From: Lactonifactor sp. BIOML-A5
GTDB taxonomy: Bacteria; Bacillota; Clostridia; Lachnospirales; Lachnospiraceae
Direction of reading: 5' to 3'
NCBI RefSeq assembly: GCF_009677585.1
Contig: NZ_WKYV01000029.1
Span: forward strand, 1 to 54,455
DNA length: 54,455 bases
The notes under the pieces are model-generated. The model searched no databases, was not told where the DNA came from, and was given only the letters and a program-made list of their open reading frames with translations. A program made the translations under genes and the position numbers. Positions within the stretch are counted from its first letter, which is position 1; each line of letters opens with the position of its first letter. Positions 20,823-28,533 of the stretch are shown in pieces.

Positions 20823-22041
20823 AAACTTGAACCCGGCAGAATACAATCCCCGAAAAAAGTTGAAGCCGGGAGATAAAGAATACGAAAAGATTAAACATTC
20901 CATAGAGGAATTTGGATTTGCCGATCCTGTGGTAGTCAATTCTGATATGACCATCGTTGGCGGTCACCAGAGAGTGACGGTCGCAGCTGCACTTGGATAT
21001 ACGGAAGTGCCATGTGCGATTGTGGACGTGACAAAGACACAGGAAAAGGCATTGAACATTGCACTGAATAAAATTTCCGGTGAATGGAACCAGGAGCTTC
21101 TGGCAGATTTGATTGAGGATTTACAGAATTCAGAATTTGATGTTGGCTTTACTGGCTTTGATCCTCCGGAGATTGAACAGCTTTTTAATAAGGTTCATGA
21201 TAAGAAAGTCAAAGAAGATGATTTCGATGTGGACGCAGAATTAAAGAAACCGACCGTAGCCAAGACGGGTGATGTGTGGTTTCTTGGAAAACACCGTGTC
21301 ATTTGCGGAGACTCCATTCTGCCGGAAACCTATAACATTCTGATGGATGGAAAGAAAGCAAATCTGGTTCTTACTGATCCGCCTTACAATGTGAACGTTG
21401 AGGAGACTGCTGGGAAGATTAAAAATGACAACATGGCAGATGAGGATTTCTATAAGTTCCTCTTTGCAGCATTTGTAAATATGGAACAGAACATGGAGGA
21501 CGATGCTTCCATCTATGTGTTCCATGCTGATACCGAAGGATTGAATTTCCGTAAGGCGTTTGTGGCAGCAGGCTTTAAGCTGTCCGGGTGCTGCATCTGG
21601 AAAAAGAATGCATTGGTGCTTGGGAGAAGCCCGTACCAGTGGCAGCATGAGCCATGTCTGTTTGGATGGAAAAAAGGTGGAAAACACCAGTGGTTCTCTG
21701 ATAGAAAGCAGACAACCATTTGGGAGTATGATCGCCCGAAAGCATCCAAAGACCATCCGACCATGAAGCCGATTGCTCTCATGGCGTATCCAATTCAGAA
21801 TTCATCCATGATGGGATGTCTGGTACTGGACCCGTTTCTTGGTTCTGGTTCCACGCTTCTGGCTTGTGAACAGACCGGGCGTATCTGTTATGGTATTGAA
21901 CTGGATGAAAAGTTCGTGGATGTTATCGTGAACAGATATATGGAACAGAGAGGCTCCGGCGAGGATGTGTATGTTCTTCGTGATGGTGTGAAGATAAACT
22001 ATGCGGATTTGATACTGCCGGAATCACGTGAAAAAATATAA
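20788..22041 (+). CDS. ParB-like/DNA methyltransferase fusion
   Basis: ATG 20788, nine bases after GGAGGG, gives 417 residues. The N-terminal 110 residues are a ParB/Srx-like domain (LNPAEYNPRKKLKPGD, then VGGHQRVTVAAALGYTEVPC). The C-terminal part is a beta-class methyltransferase: catalytic motif LVLTDPPYNVN (DPPY 197-200) precedes the cofactor motif VLDPFLGSGSTLLACE (Asp 348), so N6-adenine or N4-cytosine is methylated. Phage copies protect viral DNA from host restriction; the ParB-like part may guide target choice. Confidence 0.92.
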   Translation: MKTAKLSVLPIKNLNPAEYNPRKKLKPGDKEYEKIKHSIEEFGFADPVVVNSDMTIVGGHQRVTVAAALGYTEVPCAIVDVTKTQEKALNIALNKISGEWNQELLADLIEDLQNSEFDVGFTGFDPPEIEQLFNKVHDKKVKEDDFDVDAELKKPTVAKTGDVWFLGKHRVICGDSILPETYNILMDGKKANLVLTDPPYNVNVEETAGKIKNDNMADEDFYKFLFAAFVNMEQNMEDDASIYVFHADTEGLNFRKAFVAAGFKLSGCCIWKKNALVLGRSPYQWQHEPCLFGWKKGGKHQWFSDRKQTTIWEYDRPKASKDHPTMKPIALMAYPIQNSSMMGCLVLDPFLGSGSTLLACEQTGRICYGIELDEKFVDVIVNRYMEQRGSGEDVYVLRDGVKINYADLILPESREKI

Positions 22042-22053
22042 TAATTAACTTGC

Positions 22054-22108
22054 TATTTCCTCCGTTTAGAGTGATATATGTACTAACAAAAAATGAATGG
22101 AGGAAATA
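22054..22108 (+). promoter_or_regulatory. Ribosome-site-sequestering hairpin with promoter-like element in the loop
   Basis: TATTTCCTCC (22054-22063) is the perfect reverse complement of GGAGGAAATA (22099-22108), the ribosome site of the gene at 22112. The 35-base loop carries TTTAGAGTGATATATGTACTA (22065-22085), which recurs with 19 of 21 matches at 46286-46306 before the recombinase operon. A transcript starting upstream would hide its ribosome site; one starting in the loop would not. Confidence 0.55.
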
Positions 22109-22111
22109 CAT

Positions 22112-22867
22112 ATGAAATTCAAAACAACAGCAGAAAACAGAAAAGATGTAGTGAAAGCTATGGAAGAAATCCTTGGAGAAAAATCCATTTATGTAGGCGC
22201 ACCGTCCTTTGGTTATAAGGTCGGTGATTTTACCATTGACAAGGATGGAGTAGTTGAAACTGAAAATGAGAAAGCAGGGAAGCAGATGCAAAGTGAACTG
22301 ATTGCAAGAGGAATTGCAGAAGGGGAAAAAGACAAACTGAATATTGATATTCCGCTGGAAGGATTCACAGCAGACGGACTCAAAAATCTGGTTTATCTAA
22401 TTCACAGCAAGCAGTACCTTCTTGAAAAAGCAGTCGGCACGAGGGCACTTTGGGTTTCTGATACACTTGTGGAAAAACTGAATGCAAGAGAAGGAATGCC
22501 ATTGGAAGAAACAATTCTGATGATTTCCGAAGGGGAGACAGAGGGATTGATTTTAGGCAAAGACCGAATCAACTTTTGCGGTTTTCCATTTTCAATCGAA
22601 ACAGCGAATGTGTACACAAAACTTGTAGCAGCAATCGCTCAGATGGCGAAAACACAGAAACGGATTAAACCGCAGGAGTGCATAGAAGAAAATGAAAAAT
22701 ATTACATGAGAAGCTGGCTTGTAAGACTTGGATTTGGCGGTAAGGATGGAAAAGAAGTAAGAAATACGTTTCTTACAAATCTGAAAGGACATACCGCATT
22801 CCGAACAGAAGCGGATAAGCTGAAATGGAAAGAAAAATATGGGAAGGCAGGTAAGGTTCATGAATAA
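22112..22867 (+). CDS. Conserved phage protein of unknown function
   Basis: ATG 22112 follows a perfect GGAGG. The 251-residue protein starts MKFKTTAENRKDVVKAMEEI and has a mixed fold with SIYVGAPSFGYKVGDFTIDK, a central charged region and a C-terminal WLVRLGFGGKDGKEVRNTFL and ERNLxGHTAFRT-like end. Related clostridial phage proteins are often labelled virulence-related, without functional proof. It may be under control of the hairpin that hides its ribosome site. Confidence 0.7.
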   Translation: MKFKTTAENRKDVVKAMEEILGEKSIYVGAPSFGYKVGDFTIDKDGVVETENEKAGKQMQSELIARGIAEGEKDKLNIDIPLEGFTADGLKNLVYLIHSKQYLLEKAVGTRALWVSDTLVEKLNAREGMPLEETILMISEGETEGLILGKDRINFCGFPFSIETANVYTKLVAAIAQMAKTQKRIKPQECIEENEKYYMRSWLVRLGFGGKDGKEVRNTFLTNLKGHTAFRTEADKLKWKEKYGKAGKVHE

Positions 22868-23093
22868 AATGTTTTTCCCAAGCAGAGAAATGGTAGAGCA
22901 AGTAAGAAAACAGTATCCGGTGGGATGCAGAGTAGTACTTGAACGGATGGATGATGAACAGGCACCGCCAATTGGAACAAAAGGAACAGTACGAGGTGTA
23001 GACGATACAGGATCAGTGATGGTTCAATGGGATAACGGAAGCGGACTGAATGTAGTGTACGGCGAAGACCGCTGCCGGAGAATTGAGGAGTAG
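22860..23093 (+). CDS. DUF4314 small protein
   Basis: The 77-residue protein begins inside the end of the previous gene (8-base overlap). It has FPSREMVEQVRKQYPVGCRV and an SH3-like core PPIGTKGTVRGVDDTGSVMV followed by WDNGSGLNVVYGEDRCR, which is the DUF4314 pattern. Function unknown; it is common between methylase and terminase genes of clostridial prophages. Confidence 0.85.
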   Translation: MNKMFFPSREMVEQVRKQYPVGCRVVLERMDDEQAPPIGTKGTVRGVDDTGSVMVQWDNGSGLNVVYGEDRCRRIEE

Positions 23094-23096
23094 TGT

Positions 23097-23330
23097 ATGA
23101 GAACAGCGATTTATTGTAGAGTTGGGAATAAAGAGCAGGTTATTCCAAAGAAGATGGACGAAAAGGTAAAGGAGCAGATTCTTGCCATCCGGGAGACTGG
23201 GCTTACAAATATGTTCGATATCCGCAATGTTCAGAAGATTGCCTGCGATATGGAATTTTGGGAATTAGTTTTCTTCATTGATGACCATGAGGATAGATAT
23301 ACACGTTTCATTCTCACTGGAGAAGAATAA
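23097..23330 (+). CDS. DUF5049 small protein with recombinase-like N-terminus
   Basis: From about residue 22 the 77-residue protein matches DUF5049: VKEQILAIRETGLTNMFDIR, NVQKIACDMEFWELVFFI and a final RFILTGEE. The first 14 residues, MRTAIYCRVGNKEQ, instead look like the start of a serine recombinase (AxYCRVSTxEQ) with Gly for the catalytic Ser. This looks like a short fusion or chance similarity. Function unknown. Confidence 0.75.
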   Translation: MRTAIYCRVGNKEQVIPKKMDEKVKEQILAIRETGLTNMFDIRNVQKIACDMEFWELVFFIDDHEDRYTRFILTGEE

Positions 23331-23332
23331 AA

Positions 23333-23369
23333 AATGTACACAAATTTCTTAAAAATGTTTGTGTACATT
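23333..23369. repeat. Perfect 12-bp inverted repeat
   Basis: AATGTACACAAA (23333-23344) and TTTGTGTACATT (23358-23369) are perfect arms around 13 bases, starting three bases after the DUF5049 stop. No T-run follows. The stem may stop transcription weakly or be a dimer-protein operator for the next gene. Confidence 0.6.
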
Positions 23370-23458
23370 ATGGTCCAGAATTGACTGGATATATGTGTGT
23401 TCCAGAGGTAATATGCTACTACCGAAAGGGAAAACAAAGAAAAACGGAGGAACGCACG

Positions 23459-23785
23459 ATGAAAAATGTTTACGAACTGAGAAACGAATTTGAACTGAAA
23501 GAATGGAGAACCGCAATTACAAGAGAGGATTTTGAAGCAGCCTTTTACAAAACAAAAGAAAAAATTACTTTTACATTAAACGGCTGGGATGGAAAATCCT
23601 ACGATGGTGAAAGCAGAAGCGGATGCATTTATCGCACCAGCATAAAAGGATTTGAAGATGAAACTTTTGTAAAAGTTGGAAAGCACCTTTTCTACATTGT
23701 CGAGGATAGCAACGTGCTGGAACATGCAACAGGCGAATACCACAAAGAAGCTGATTGGTTTCTGGATGTTTTAAGGAAAAACTAA
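23459..23785 (+). CDS. Small phage protein of unknown function
   Basis: ATG 23459 behind CGGAGG gives 108 residues: a basic helix MKNVYELRNEFELKEWRTAI followed by a beta-rich domain (KITFTLNGWDGKSYDGE, ETFVKVGKHLFYIVED) and ADWFLDVL at the end. I know no family. It lies in a run of small accessory genes before the terminase. Confidence 0.6.
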   Translation: MKNVYELRNEFELKEWRTAITREDFEAAFYKTKEKITFTLNGWDGKSYDGESRSGCIYRTSIKGFEDETFVKVGKHLFYIVEDSNVLEHATGEYHKEADWFLDVLRKN

Positions 23786-23799
23786 AGAGGGCATTGGAT

Positions 23800-24039
23800 A
23801 TGTGGAGTGAAGGTTCAATTGGAAATGTAAAAGGTGGAAAAGGAATTTGTCATTACTGGGTAAAACACTATGATGAGCCAAGTGCTTATGGTATCAATGG
23901 CGGTAAGATTTCAAAACTGAGGATTGAAAAAGATGGTGTTGCCACTTGTATTTACGACAGAGGCTGGGACATCAAGCCGGAAGACGATGACGAAATGACA
24001 AACCTTGCACTTTGTATTTTGCTGAATAATTATAACTAA
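23800..24039 (+). CDS. DUF7678-like small protein
   Basis: The 79-residue protein contains MWSEGSIGNVKGGKGICHYW followed by VKHYDEPSAYGINGGKISKL and IYDRGWD, a pattern I associate with DUF7678 of clostridial phages. It begins 14 bases after the previous stop with a weak AGAGGGC site. Function unknown. Confidence 0.65.
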   Translation: MWSEGSIGNVKGGKGICHYWVKHYDEPSAYGINGGKISKLRIEKDGVATCIYDRGWDIKPEDDDEMTNLALCILLNNYN

Positions 24040-24048
24040 ACAGCAGAC

Positions 24049-24115
24049 AGGGAGCTTTGAAGGCTCTCTTTGTCGTAGGAGAGAATGAGTGAGACTTCTT
24101 CGGAGGTCTTTTTTT
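24049..24115 (+). terminator. Tandem hairpins ending the pre-terminase gene group
   Basis: GGGAGC (24050-24055)/GCTCTC (24063-24068) is followed by GACTTC (24093-24098)-TTCG-GAGGTC (24103-24108) with seven T residues. The second has a UUCG tetraloop and is a convincing terminator. Late genes beginning at 24143 therefore need a promoter nearby or antitermination. Confidence 0.75.
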
Positions 24116-24142
24116 AATGCCATTTTTAAGGAGGTGGGGACA

Positions 24143-24622
24143 ATGGCTCAGAGAGGAAGAAAACCAAAGCCGACTGCAGTAAAGGTTTTGGAAGGAAATC
24201 CGGGAAAGAGAAGTCTGAATACAAAGGAGCCGAAGCCGGAGAAGAAGGCACCACGTTGCCCTTCCTGGCTTGAAGATGAAGCGAAAAAGGAATGGAAGCG
24301 GATGGCAAAACAGCTGGAGCATCTCGGTATTCTGACTGAGGTGGATATGGCAGCATTCGCAGGTTACTGTCAGGCCTATGCAAGATGGAAAGAAGCAGAA
24401 GAGTTCATCACGCAGCATGGTACGATTGTAAAGACTCCATCCGGCTACTGGCAGCAGGTGCCACAGGTATCCATCGCCCAGACGTACTTAAAGATCATGA
24501 ATAAATTCTGTGAGCAGTTCGGTCTGACACCATCTGCAAGAAGCAGAATTGTTACCGATAATGGTGATAACAAAGAAAGTGATGAAATGGAACTTTTGCT
24601 GATTAAGGGAGGTGGAGCTTAA
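24143..24622 (+). CDS. Small terminase subunit, P27 family
   Basis: ATG 24143 behind GGAGGTGGGG gives 159 residues starting MAQRGRKPKPTAVKVLEGNP, the classic P27 start, then KRAPRCPSWL-like KKAPRCPSWLEDEAKKEW, and VDMAAFAGYCQAYARWKEAE. It recognises packaging-site DNA and hands it to the large subunit. The stop overlaps the large terminase start by one base. Confidence 0.95.
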   Translation: MAQRGRKPKPTAVKVLEGNPGKRSLNTKEPKPEKKAPRCPSWLEDEAKKEWKRMAKQLEHLGILTEVDMAAFAGYCQAYARWKEAEEFITQHGTIVKTPSGYWQQVPQVSIAQTYLKIMNKFCEQFGLTPSARSRIVTDNGDNKESDEMELLLIKGGGA

Positions 24623-26169
24623 TGTATGATAAAGCGAAAGCGGATCACGCAGTCAACTTTATCAACTGCTTAAAGCATACCAAAGGTCAGTGGCGTGGAG
24701 TTCCATTCGATCTCCTTCCTTGGCAGGACAAAATTGTTCGTGATATTTTTGGAACGGTCAAGGACAACGGGTATCGCCAGTATAATACAGCCTATATTGA
24801 AATCCCAAAGAAGAATGGGAAATCAGAACTGGCAGCTGCGATTGCACTACTCATGACCTGTGGTGATGGGGAGTGGGGAGCGGAAGTTTACGGATGTGCT
24901 TCAGACAGGCAGCAGGCTTCTATCGTATTTGATGTTGCGGTTGATATGGTGGATCAGTGTCCGGCACTAAAGAAACGTATCAAACCAGTTATGTCCGTGA
25001 AGCGACTTGTGTATAAACCGACCAACAGTTTCTACCAAGTATTATCAGCGGAAGCATATACCAAGCATGGTCTCAATGTTCATGCGGTTATCTTCGATGA
25101 GCTTCATGCCCAGCCGAACCGAGAGTTGTTTGATGTTATGACAAAAGGTTCCGGTGATGCCAGAACACAGCCATTGTACTTTTTGATTACAACTGCAGGA
25201 ACAGATCGAAATTCCATCTGCTTCGAACAGCATCAGAAGGCATTGGATATTATCGAAGGTCGAAAGATTGATCCAACTTTTTATCCTGTAATATATGGAA
25301 TTAAAGACGATGATGATTGGGGAAGCGAGGCAAGCTGGTACAAAGCGAACCCCTCTCTGGGACATACTATCGCCATTGAAAAAGTACAGAATGCATACAT
25401 TAGTGCCAAGGAAAATCCGGCAGAAGAGAATATCTTCCGTCAGCTGCGATTGAACCAATGGGTGAAGCAGTCTACCAGATGGATGCCGATGGATAAGTGG
25501 GATGCTTGTGCGTTCCCGGTTGACCCGGAAGAACTGCGTGGCAGAGTATGCTATGGCGGACTCGACCTTTCCAGTACATCGGATATTACAGCCTTTGTTC
25601 TGGTATTCCCACCAAGGACAGAGAATGAAAAATATATTGTTCTTCCACACTTCTGGATACCGGAAGAAAACATGAGACTCCGAGTACGAAGAGATCACGT
25701 TCCATACGATGTGTGGGAACGACAGGGATTTCTGGAAACTACAGAAGGAAATGTTATTCATTATGGTTTTATTGAGAAGTTCATTGAGAACCTTGGGATG
25801 AAATATAATATTAAGGAAATTGCATTCGACCGATGGGGTGCGGTCCAGATGGTACAGAACCTTGAGGGTATGGGATTTACTGTTGTCCCATTTGGACAGG
25901 GATACAAAGATATGTCACCGCCAACCAAGGAACTGATGAAGCTGACATTAGAAGAGAAGATAGCACATGGAGGGCATCCGGTTCTTCGATGGATGCTGGA
26001 TAACGTGTATGTGCGACAAGACCCGGCAGGCAACATCAAAATGGATAAGGAAAAATCTACGGAGAAAATTGACGGTGGTATTGCTTTGGTAATGGCTTTA
26101 GATAGAGCTATCAGAAATGGTGGTACAGCTGGAAGCGTATATGATAACCGTGGAATTCTAGTATTTTAA
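24622..26169 (+). CDS. Large terminase subunit
   Basis: The 515-residue protein has the packaging ATPase motif IEIPKKNGKSELAAAIALLM (GKS 66-68), Walker B VIFDELHAQ (Asp 159, Glu 160), TTAGTDRNSICFEQH and a nuclease domain with GGLDLSSTSDITAFVLVF and a C-terminal GGIALVMALDRAIRN. It drives DNA into the capsid and cuts it. Length and motifs are normal for HK97-type phages. Confidence 0.95.
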   Translation: MYDKAKADHAVNFINCLKHTKGQWRGVPFDLLPWQDKIVRDIFGTVKDNGYRQYNTAYIEIPKKNGKSELAAAIALLMTCGDGEWGAEVYGCASDRQQASIVFDVAVDMVDQCPALKKRIKPVMSVKRLVYKPTNSFYQVLSAEAYTKHGLNVHAVIFDELHAQPNRELFDVMTKGSGDARTQPLYFLITTAGTDRNSICFEQHQKALDIIEGRKIDPTFYPVIYGIKDDDDWGSEASWYKANPSLGHTIAIEKVQNAYISAKENPAEENIFRQLRLNQWVKQSTRWMPMDKWDACAFPVDPEELRGRVCYGGLDLSSTSDITAFVLVFPPRTENEKYIVLPHFWIPEENMRLRVRRDHVPYDVWERQGFLETTEGNVIHYGFIEKFIENLGMKYNIKEIAFDRWGAVQMVQNLEGMGFTVVPFGQGYKDMSPPTKELMKLTLEEKIAHGGHPVLRWMLDNVYVRQDPAGNIKMDKEKSTEKIDGGIALVMALDRAIRNGGTAGSVYDNRGILVF

Positions 26170-26199
26170 AGAATGTCGTATCAATGTATATGGAAAATA

Positions 26200-26208
26200 T
26201 GATATAAT
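26200..26208 (+). promoter_or_regulatory. Extended -10 promoter of the inserted two-gene cassette
   Basis: TGATATAAT (TG 26200-26201, TATAAT 26203-26208) lies 30 bases after the terminase stop; the -35 region is weak (ATCAAT, 17-base spacer). The identical nonamer precedes the zinc-ribbon gene at 18764. AAGGAGG follows at 26221. Confidence 0.6.
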
Positions 26209-26234
26209 TAAAAAAACCAAAAGGAGGCATGAAT

Positions 26235-27461
26235 ATGTTTTCTATTCCATATACATTCGCAAATGAAGACGAGAGTTATATTACGATTCCGGCATTAAAA
26301 AAATTTGCAAGAGAAAAGCGGAAGGAAGATCTAAAAACAACTGTTGATCGACCGCAGCTAATACAAGATATTGAAAATTATGCGAATCAATCCCCGGAAA
26401 AAGAAGAGGAAGTTTTGGAATGGCTGGATCATGTACTGATTGAAGGAATCAAAGATGTTCAGATAAAGCTGATAGATGACGACTCGTTTTTGACAGATCT
26501 TTTGAGTGATGATGAATATGTAAAAAAAATTATGGAACCCTTGATAGTGGATGAAAATAACAGGCATTTAAATAAAGGGTATTCCAGTGAATTGCGCCTG
26601 TTTCGTTATGAGATAACGAATGAATGGGAGTATGGAAGAAGAATAAGGCTGTATATGGGTAAATTGTTATGCACTTTTGATAAAAAACATGGTTCAGCAA
26701 CAGTCCCATATCCAATAGCTGTTGATATATACTGCGACATGGGGATTATCACATCACGTTCAAAATCAAAATCTGGATTATATAAATATGCTGAAAACTT
26801 TGTTTTAGAAGCAGCGACATCGACTAAATCTGAAAAAGAAACAGCTGAAGCTATAAGATGGGTATGCGAAAAGTTATCGATTGCTACAAAAAAGAGTTTT
26901 GAGGCAGAAACTGTATTTAAATCTAGATTGTATTGTATGTTGGAGCGATATACACAGACACCAAAAGAGATTATAGAATTGATGGATCAGAAAAACACGG
27001 AGATCAATGGAATTGTTGACTGTTTAATGCATAAAGTTTGTAATCTGAAGCATGCATATGAGGAAGATGTAAAGTCAAATGTGCTGAATATGGTAGAAAA
27101 ATACTTTTCTATCAGTTATCCAGATAAAAATATATTTATCAAGGATAGAGAAGCATATCCTCTTAAGCTGAATGCTACAGACGAAGAAGATTCGAAAGTT
27201 GAACAGACAGCTGCATTAGAAGAACCGCTTCAGTCAAAAGCAATTTTCTTTGATAATAAAAAAATGTTGCAGAAAAGTCAGGCATGTGATGGCGTCACAT
27301 TTATGTTTGCAAGAAATAAGATGTATTGTTCTAAGCAGTTTAAGGTAAAAATAGTAGTGAATAAGGATTACTGTATACTTAAATTTACAGAGTATACAAT
27401 GGAGGAGGATATTATCCATGTATTGTTCTCACTTATCAGCACTGCAGGGAATGCTGAATGA
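26235..27461 (+). CDS. Unrecognised 408-residue protein, first gene of the inserted cassette
   Basis: ATG 26235 is seven bases after AAGGAGG; ATG 26229 is too close. The protein is AT-rich in coding, charged and mostly helical. Features: an N-terminal FSIPYTFANEDESYITIPAL, an acidic region with EKEEEVLEWLDHVLIEGIKD, a central basic segment LRLFRYEITNEWEYGRRIRL, an alternating segment VPYPIAVDIYCDMGIITSRS, and a C-terminal beta part FKVKIVVNKDYCILKFTEYT. I find no catalytic signature and name no family. It overlaps the nuclease-like gene by 44 bases, so the two are surely co-translated. It may be a sensor or inhibitor partner of that nuclease. Confidence 0.65.
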   Translation: MFSIPYTFANEDESYITIPALKKFAREKRKEDLKTTVDRPQLIQDIENYANQSPEKEEEVLEWLDHVLIEGIKDVQIKLIDDDSFLTDLLSDDEYVKKIMEPLIVDENNRHLNKGYSSELRLFRYEITNEWEYGRRIRLYMGKLLCTFDKKHGSATVPYPIAVDIYCDMGIITSRSKSKSGLYKYAENFVLEAATSTKSEKETAEAIRWVCEKLSIATKKSFEAETVFKSRLYCMLERYTQTPKEIIELMDQKNTEINGIVDCLMHKVCNLKHAYEEDVKSNVLNMVEKYFSISYPDKNIFIKDREAYPLKLNATDEEDSKVEQTAALEEPLQSKAIFFDNKKMLQKSQACDGVTFMFARNKMYCSKQFKVKIVVNKDYCILKFTEYTMEEDIIHVLFSLISTAGNAE

Positions 27462-28458
27462 CGTTCAGATACAGGCATTAGAGGCGTATTTCAGTAATTT
27501 GATTGGCGGTGCAACGAAAAATATAACTGTGTCAAAAGTAGCTAAGGCACTAGGAATTTCGCCACAGTTGGCAAGCAGGGTATTAACAAAGTGTAAAGAA
27601 ATAGGACTATTGAAAGTATTCTATACAATTAGATGCCCAGAATGCGGTATGCTCATAAAAAGGGTAGATTCTGTTGCAGACATTCCCTCAGAGCCGTTTG
27701 AATGTTACGGTTGCAATGAGGAAATTGAGGTAGAAGCAAGTGATATTGAGCTTATATATGCACTGGAAGATGATAGTGTTTTTATAGAAGGGCAGCAGGA
27801 AGGATTGGATTTATCAGCTAGGGCTGTTGTCCCTGAGGATTCTATGGAAACCATTTTTCTAGCTGGTAATATTAATGAGTATTTGTTCCATCCAACTGAT
27901 GATGAATATCAAAAATTAAGAGATATGTATTCATCTATTGCAAGTCGTAAAGGAACAACAAAAAAGATTGGGGATACATTGGAAAATCTGACAGAGTATC
28001 TTTTTAATCTATGTCCTATTTTTAAAGCGGCAGGAATCCGGACAACAACAAACCAGATTGATTGCTGTGTAAGAAACAAAATGTATTTGAAGTTTGGAAT
28101 TTTTGACACGATTGGTGCAAGATTCTTTATTGAATGTAAGAATGAAAGCCAGACTCCAAGTGGAGGATATATGTCAAAATTACATAGTATTATTACTACT
28201 GCAAACGGAGGTGGGAATGGTAATTGTATTAAGTTTGGAATTATCATTTCTAAAGAAAAAGGTCCTTCTACTTTTAAAGAGTTAGCGGTAAAATATTACC
28301 TTTCACATCAAGTAGTGATAATATCTATCTGCGGAAATGAATTAAAGGAATTGTTTGATAGTAAGGGAAATTTGTTGGACCTTATTGAACGAAAAGCAAG
28401 TGAAATAATGATGGATGCTACAACAGACCTGAAAGAGGCTGGATTGTATGATTCATAA
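27418..28458 (+). CDS. Winged-helix/zinc-ribbon PD-(D/E)XK nuclease-like protein
   Basis: The 346-residue protein starts behind GGAGGAGG inside the previous gene. Residues 20-65 form a winged helix (ITVSKVAKALGISPQLASRV, then CKEIGLLKVFYTIRC); residues 66-105 a zinc ribbon with CPEC and CYGC; residues 190-330 look like a restriction-endonuclease fold: GDTLENLTEYLF, then NQIDCCVRN (Asp) and ARFFIECKNESQTPSG (ExK), then IKFGIIISKE and LSHQVVIISICGNELKELF. The Glu-Asp-ExK order matches Mrr-like nucleases that cut DNA. It is encoded in an inserted cassette with a private promoter and terminator between terminase and portal. A defence or exclusion nuclease is likely by inference; no described system with this pair is known to me. 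Confidence 0.7.
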   Translation: MYCSHLSALQGMLNDVQIQALEAYFSNLIGGATKNITVSKVAKALGISPQLASRVLTKCKEIGLLKVFYTIRCPECGMLIKRVDSVADIPSEPFECYGCNEEIEVEASDIELIYALEDDSVFIEGQQEGLDLSARAVVPEDSMETIFLAGNINEYLFHPTDDEYQKLRDMYSSIASRKGTTKKIGDTLENLTEYLFNLCPIFKAAGIRTTTNQIDCCVRNKMYLKFGIFDTIGARFFIECKNESQTPSGGYMSKLHSIITTANGGGNGNCIKFGIIISKEKGPSTFKELAVKYYLSHQVVIISICGNELKELFDSKGNLLDLIERKASEIMMDATTDLKEAGLYDS

Positions 28459-28466
28459 TAATAAAG

Positions 28467-28512
28467 AACATCTATTTTGAAAAGCATGTGAATTCAAAAT
28501 AGGTGTTTTTTC
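28467..28512 (+). terminator. Strong terminator closing the inserted cassette
   Basis: AACATCTATTTTGAA (28467-28481) pairs with TTCAAAATAGGTGTT (28493-28507) with one G-U pair, followed by TTTTTC. The 15-bp stem is the strongest terminator in the structural region; late transcription must read through it to reach the portal. Confidence 0.85.
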
Positions 28513-28533
28513 TATTTCTTTAGGAGGTGTCAT

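Noticed and set aside
21241..21756. 171-codon minus-strand frame in the ParB-methylase gene
   Set aside because: It is antisense to the DPPY region, and no initiation signal or family match is seen.
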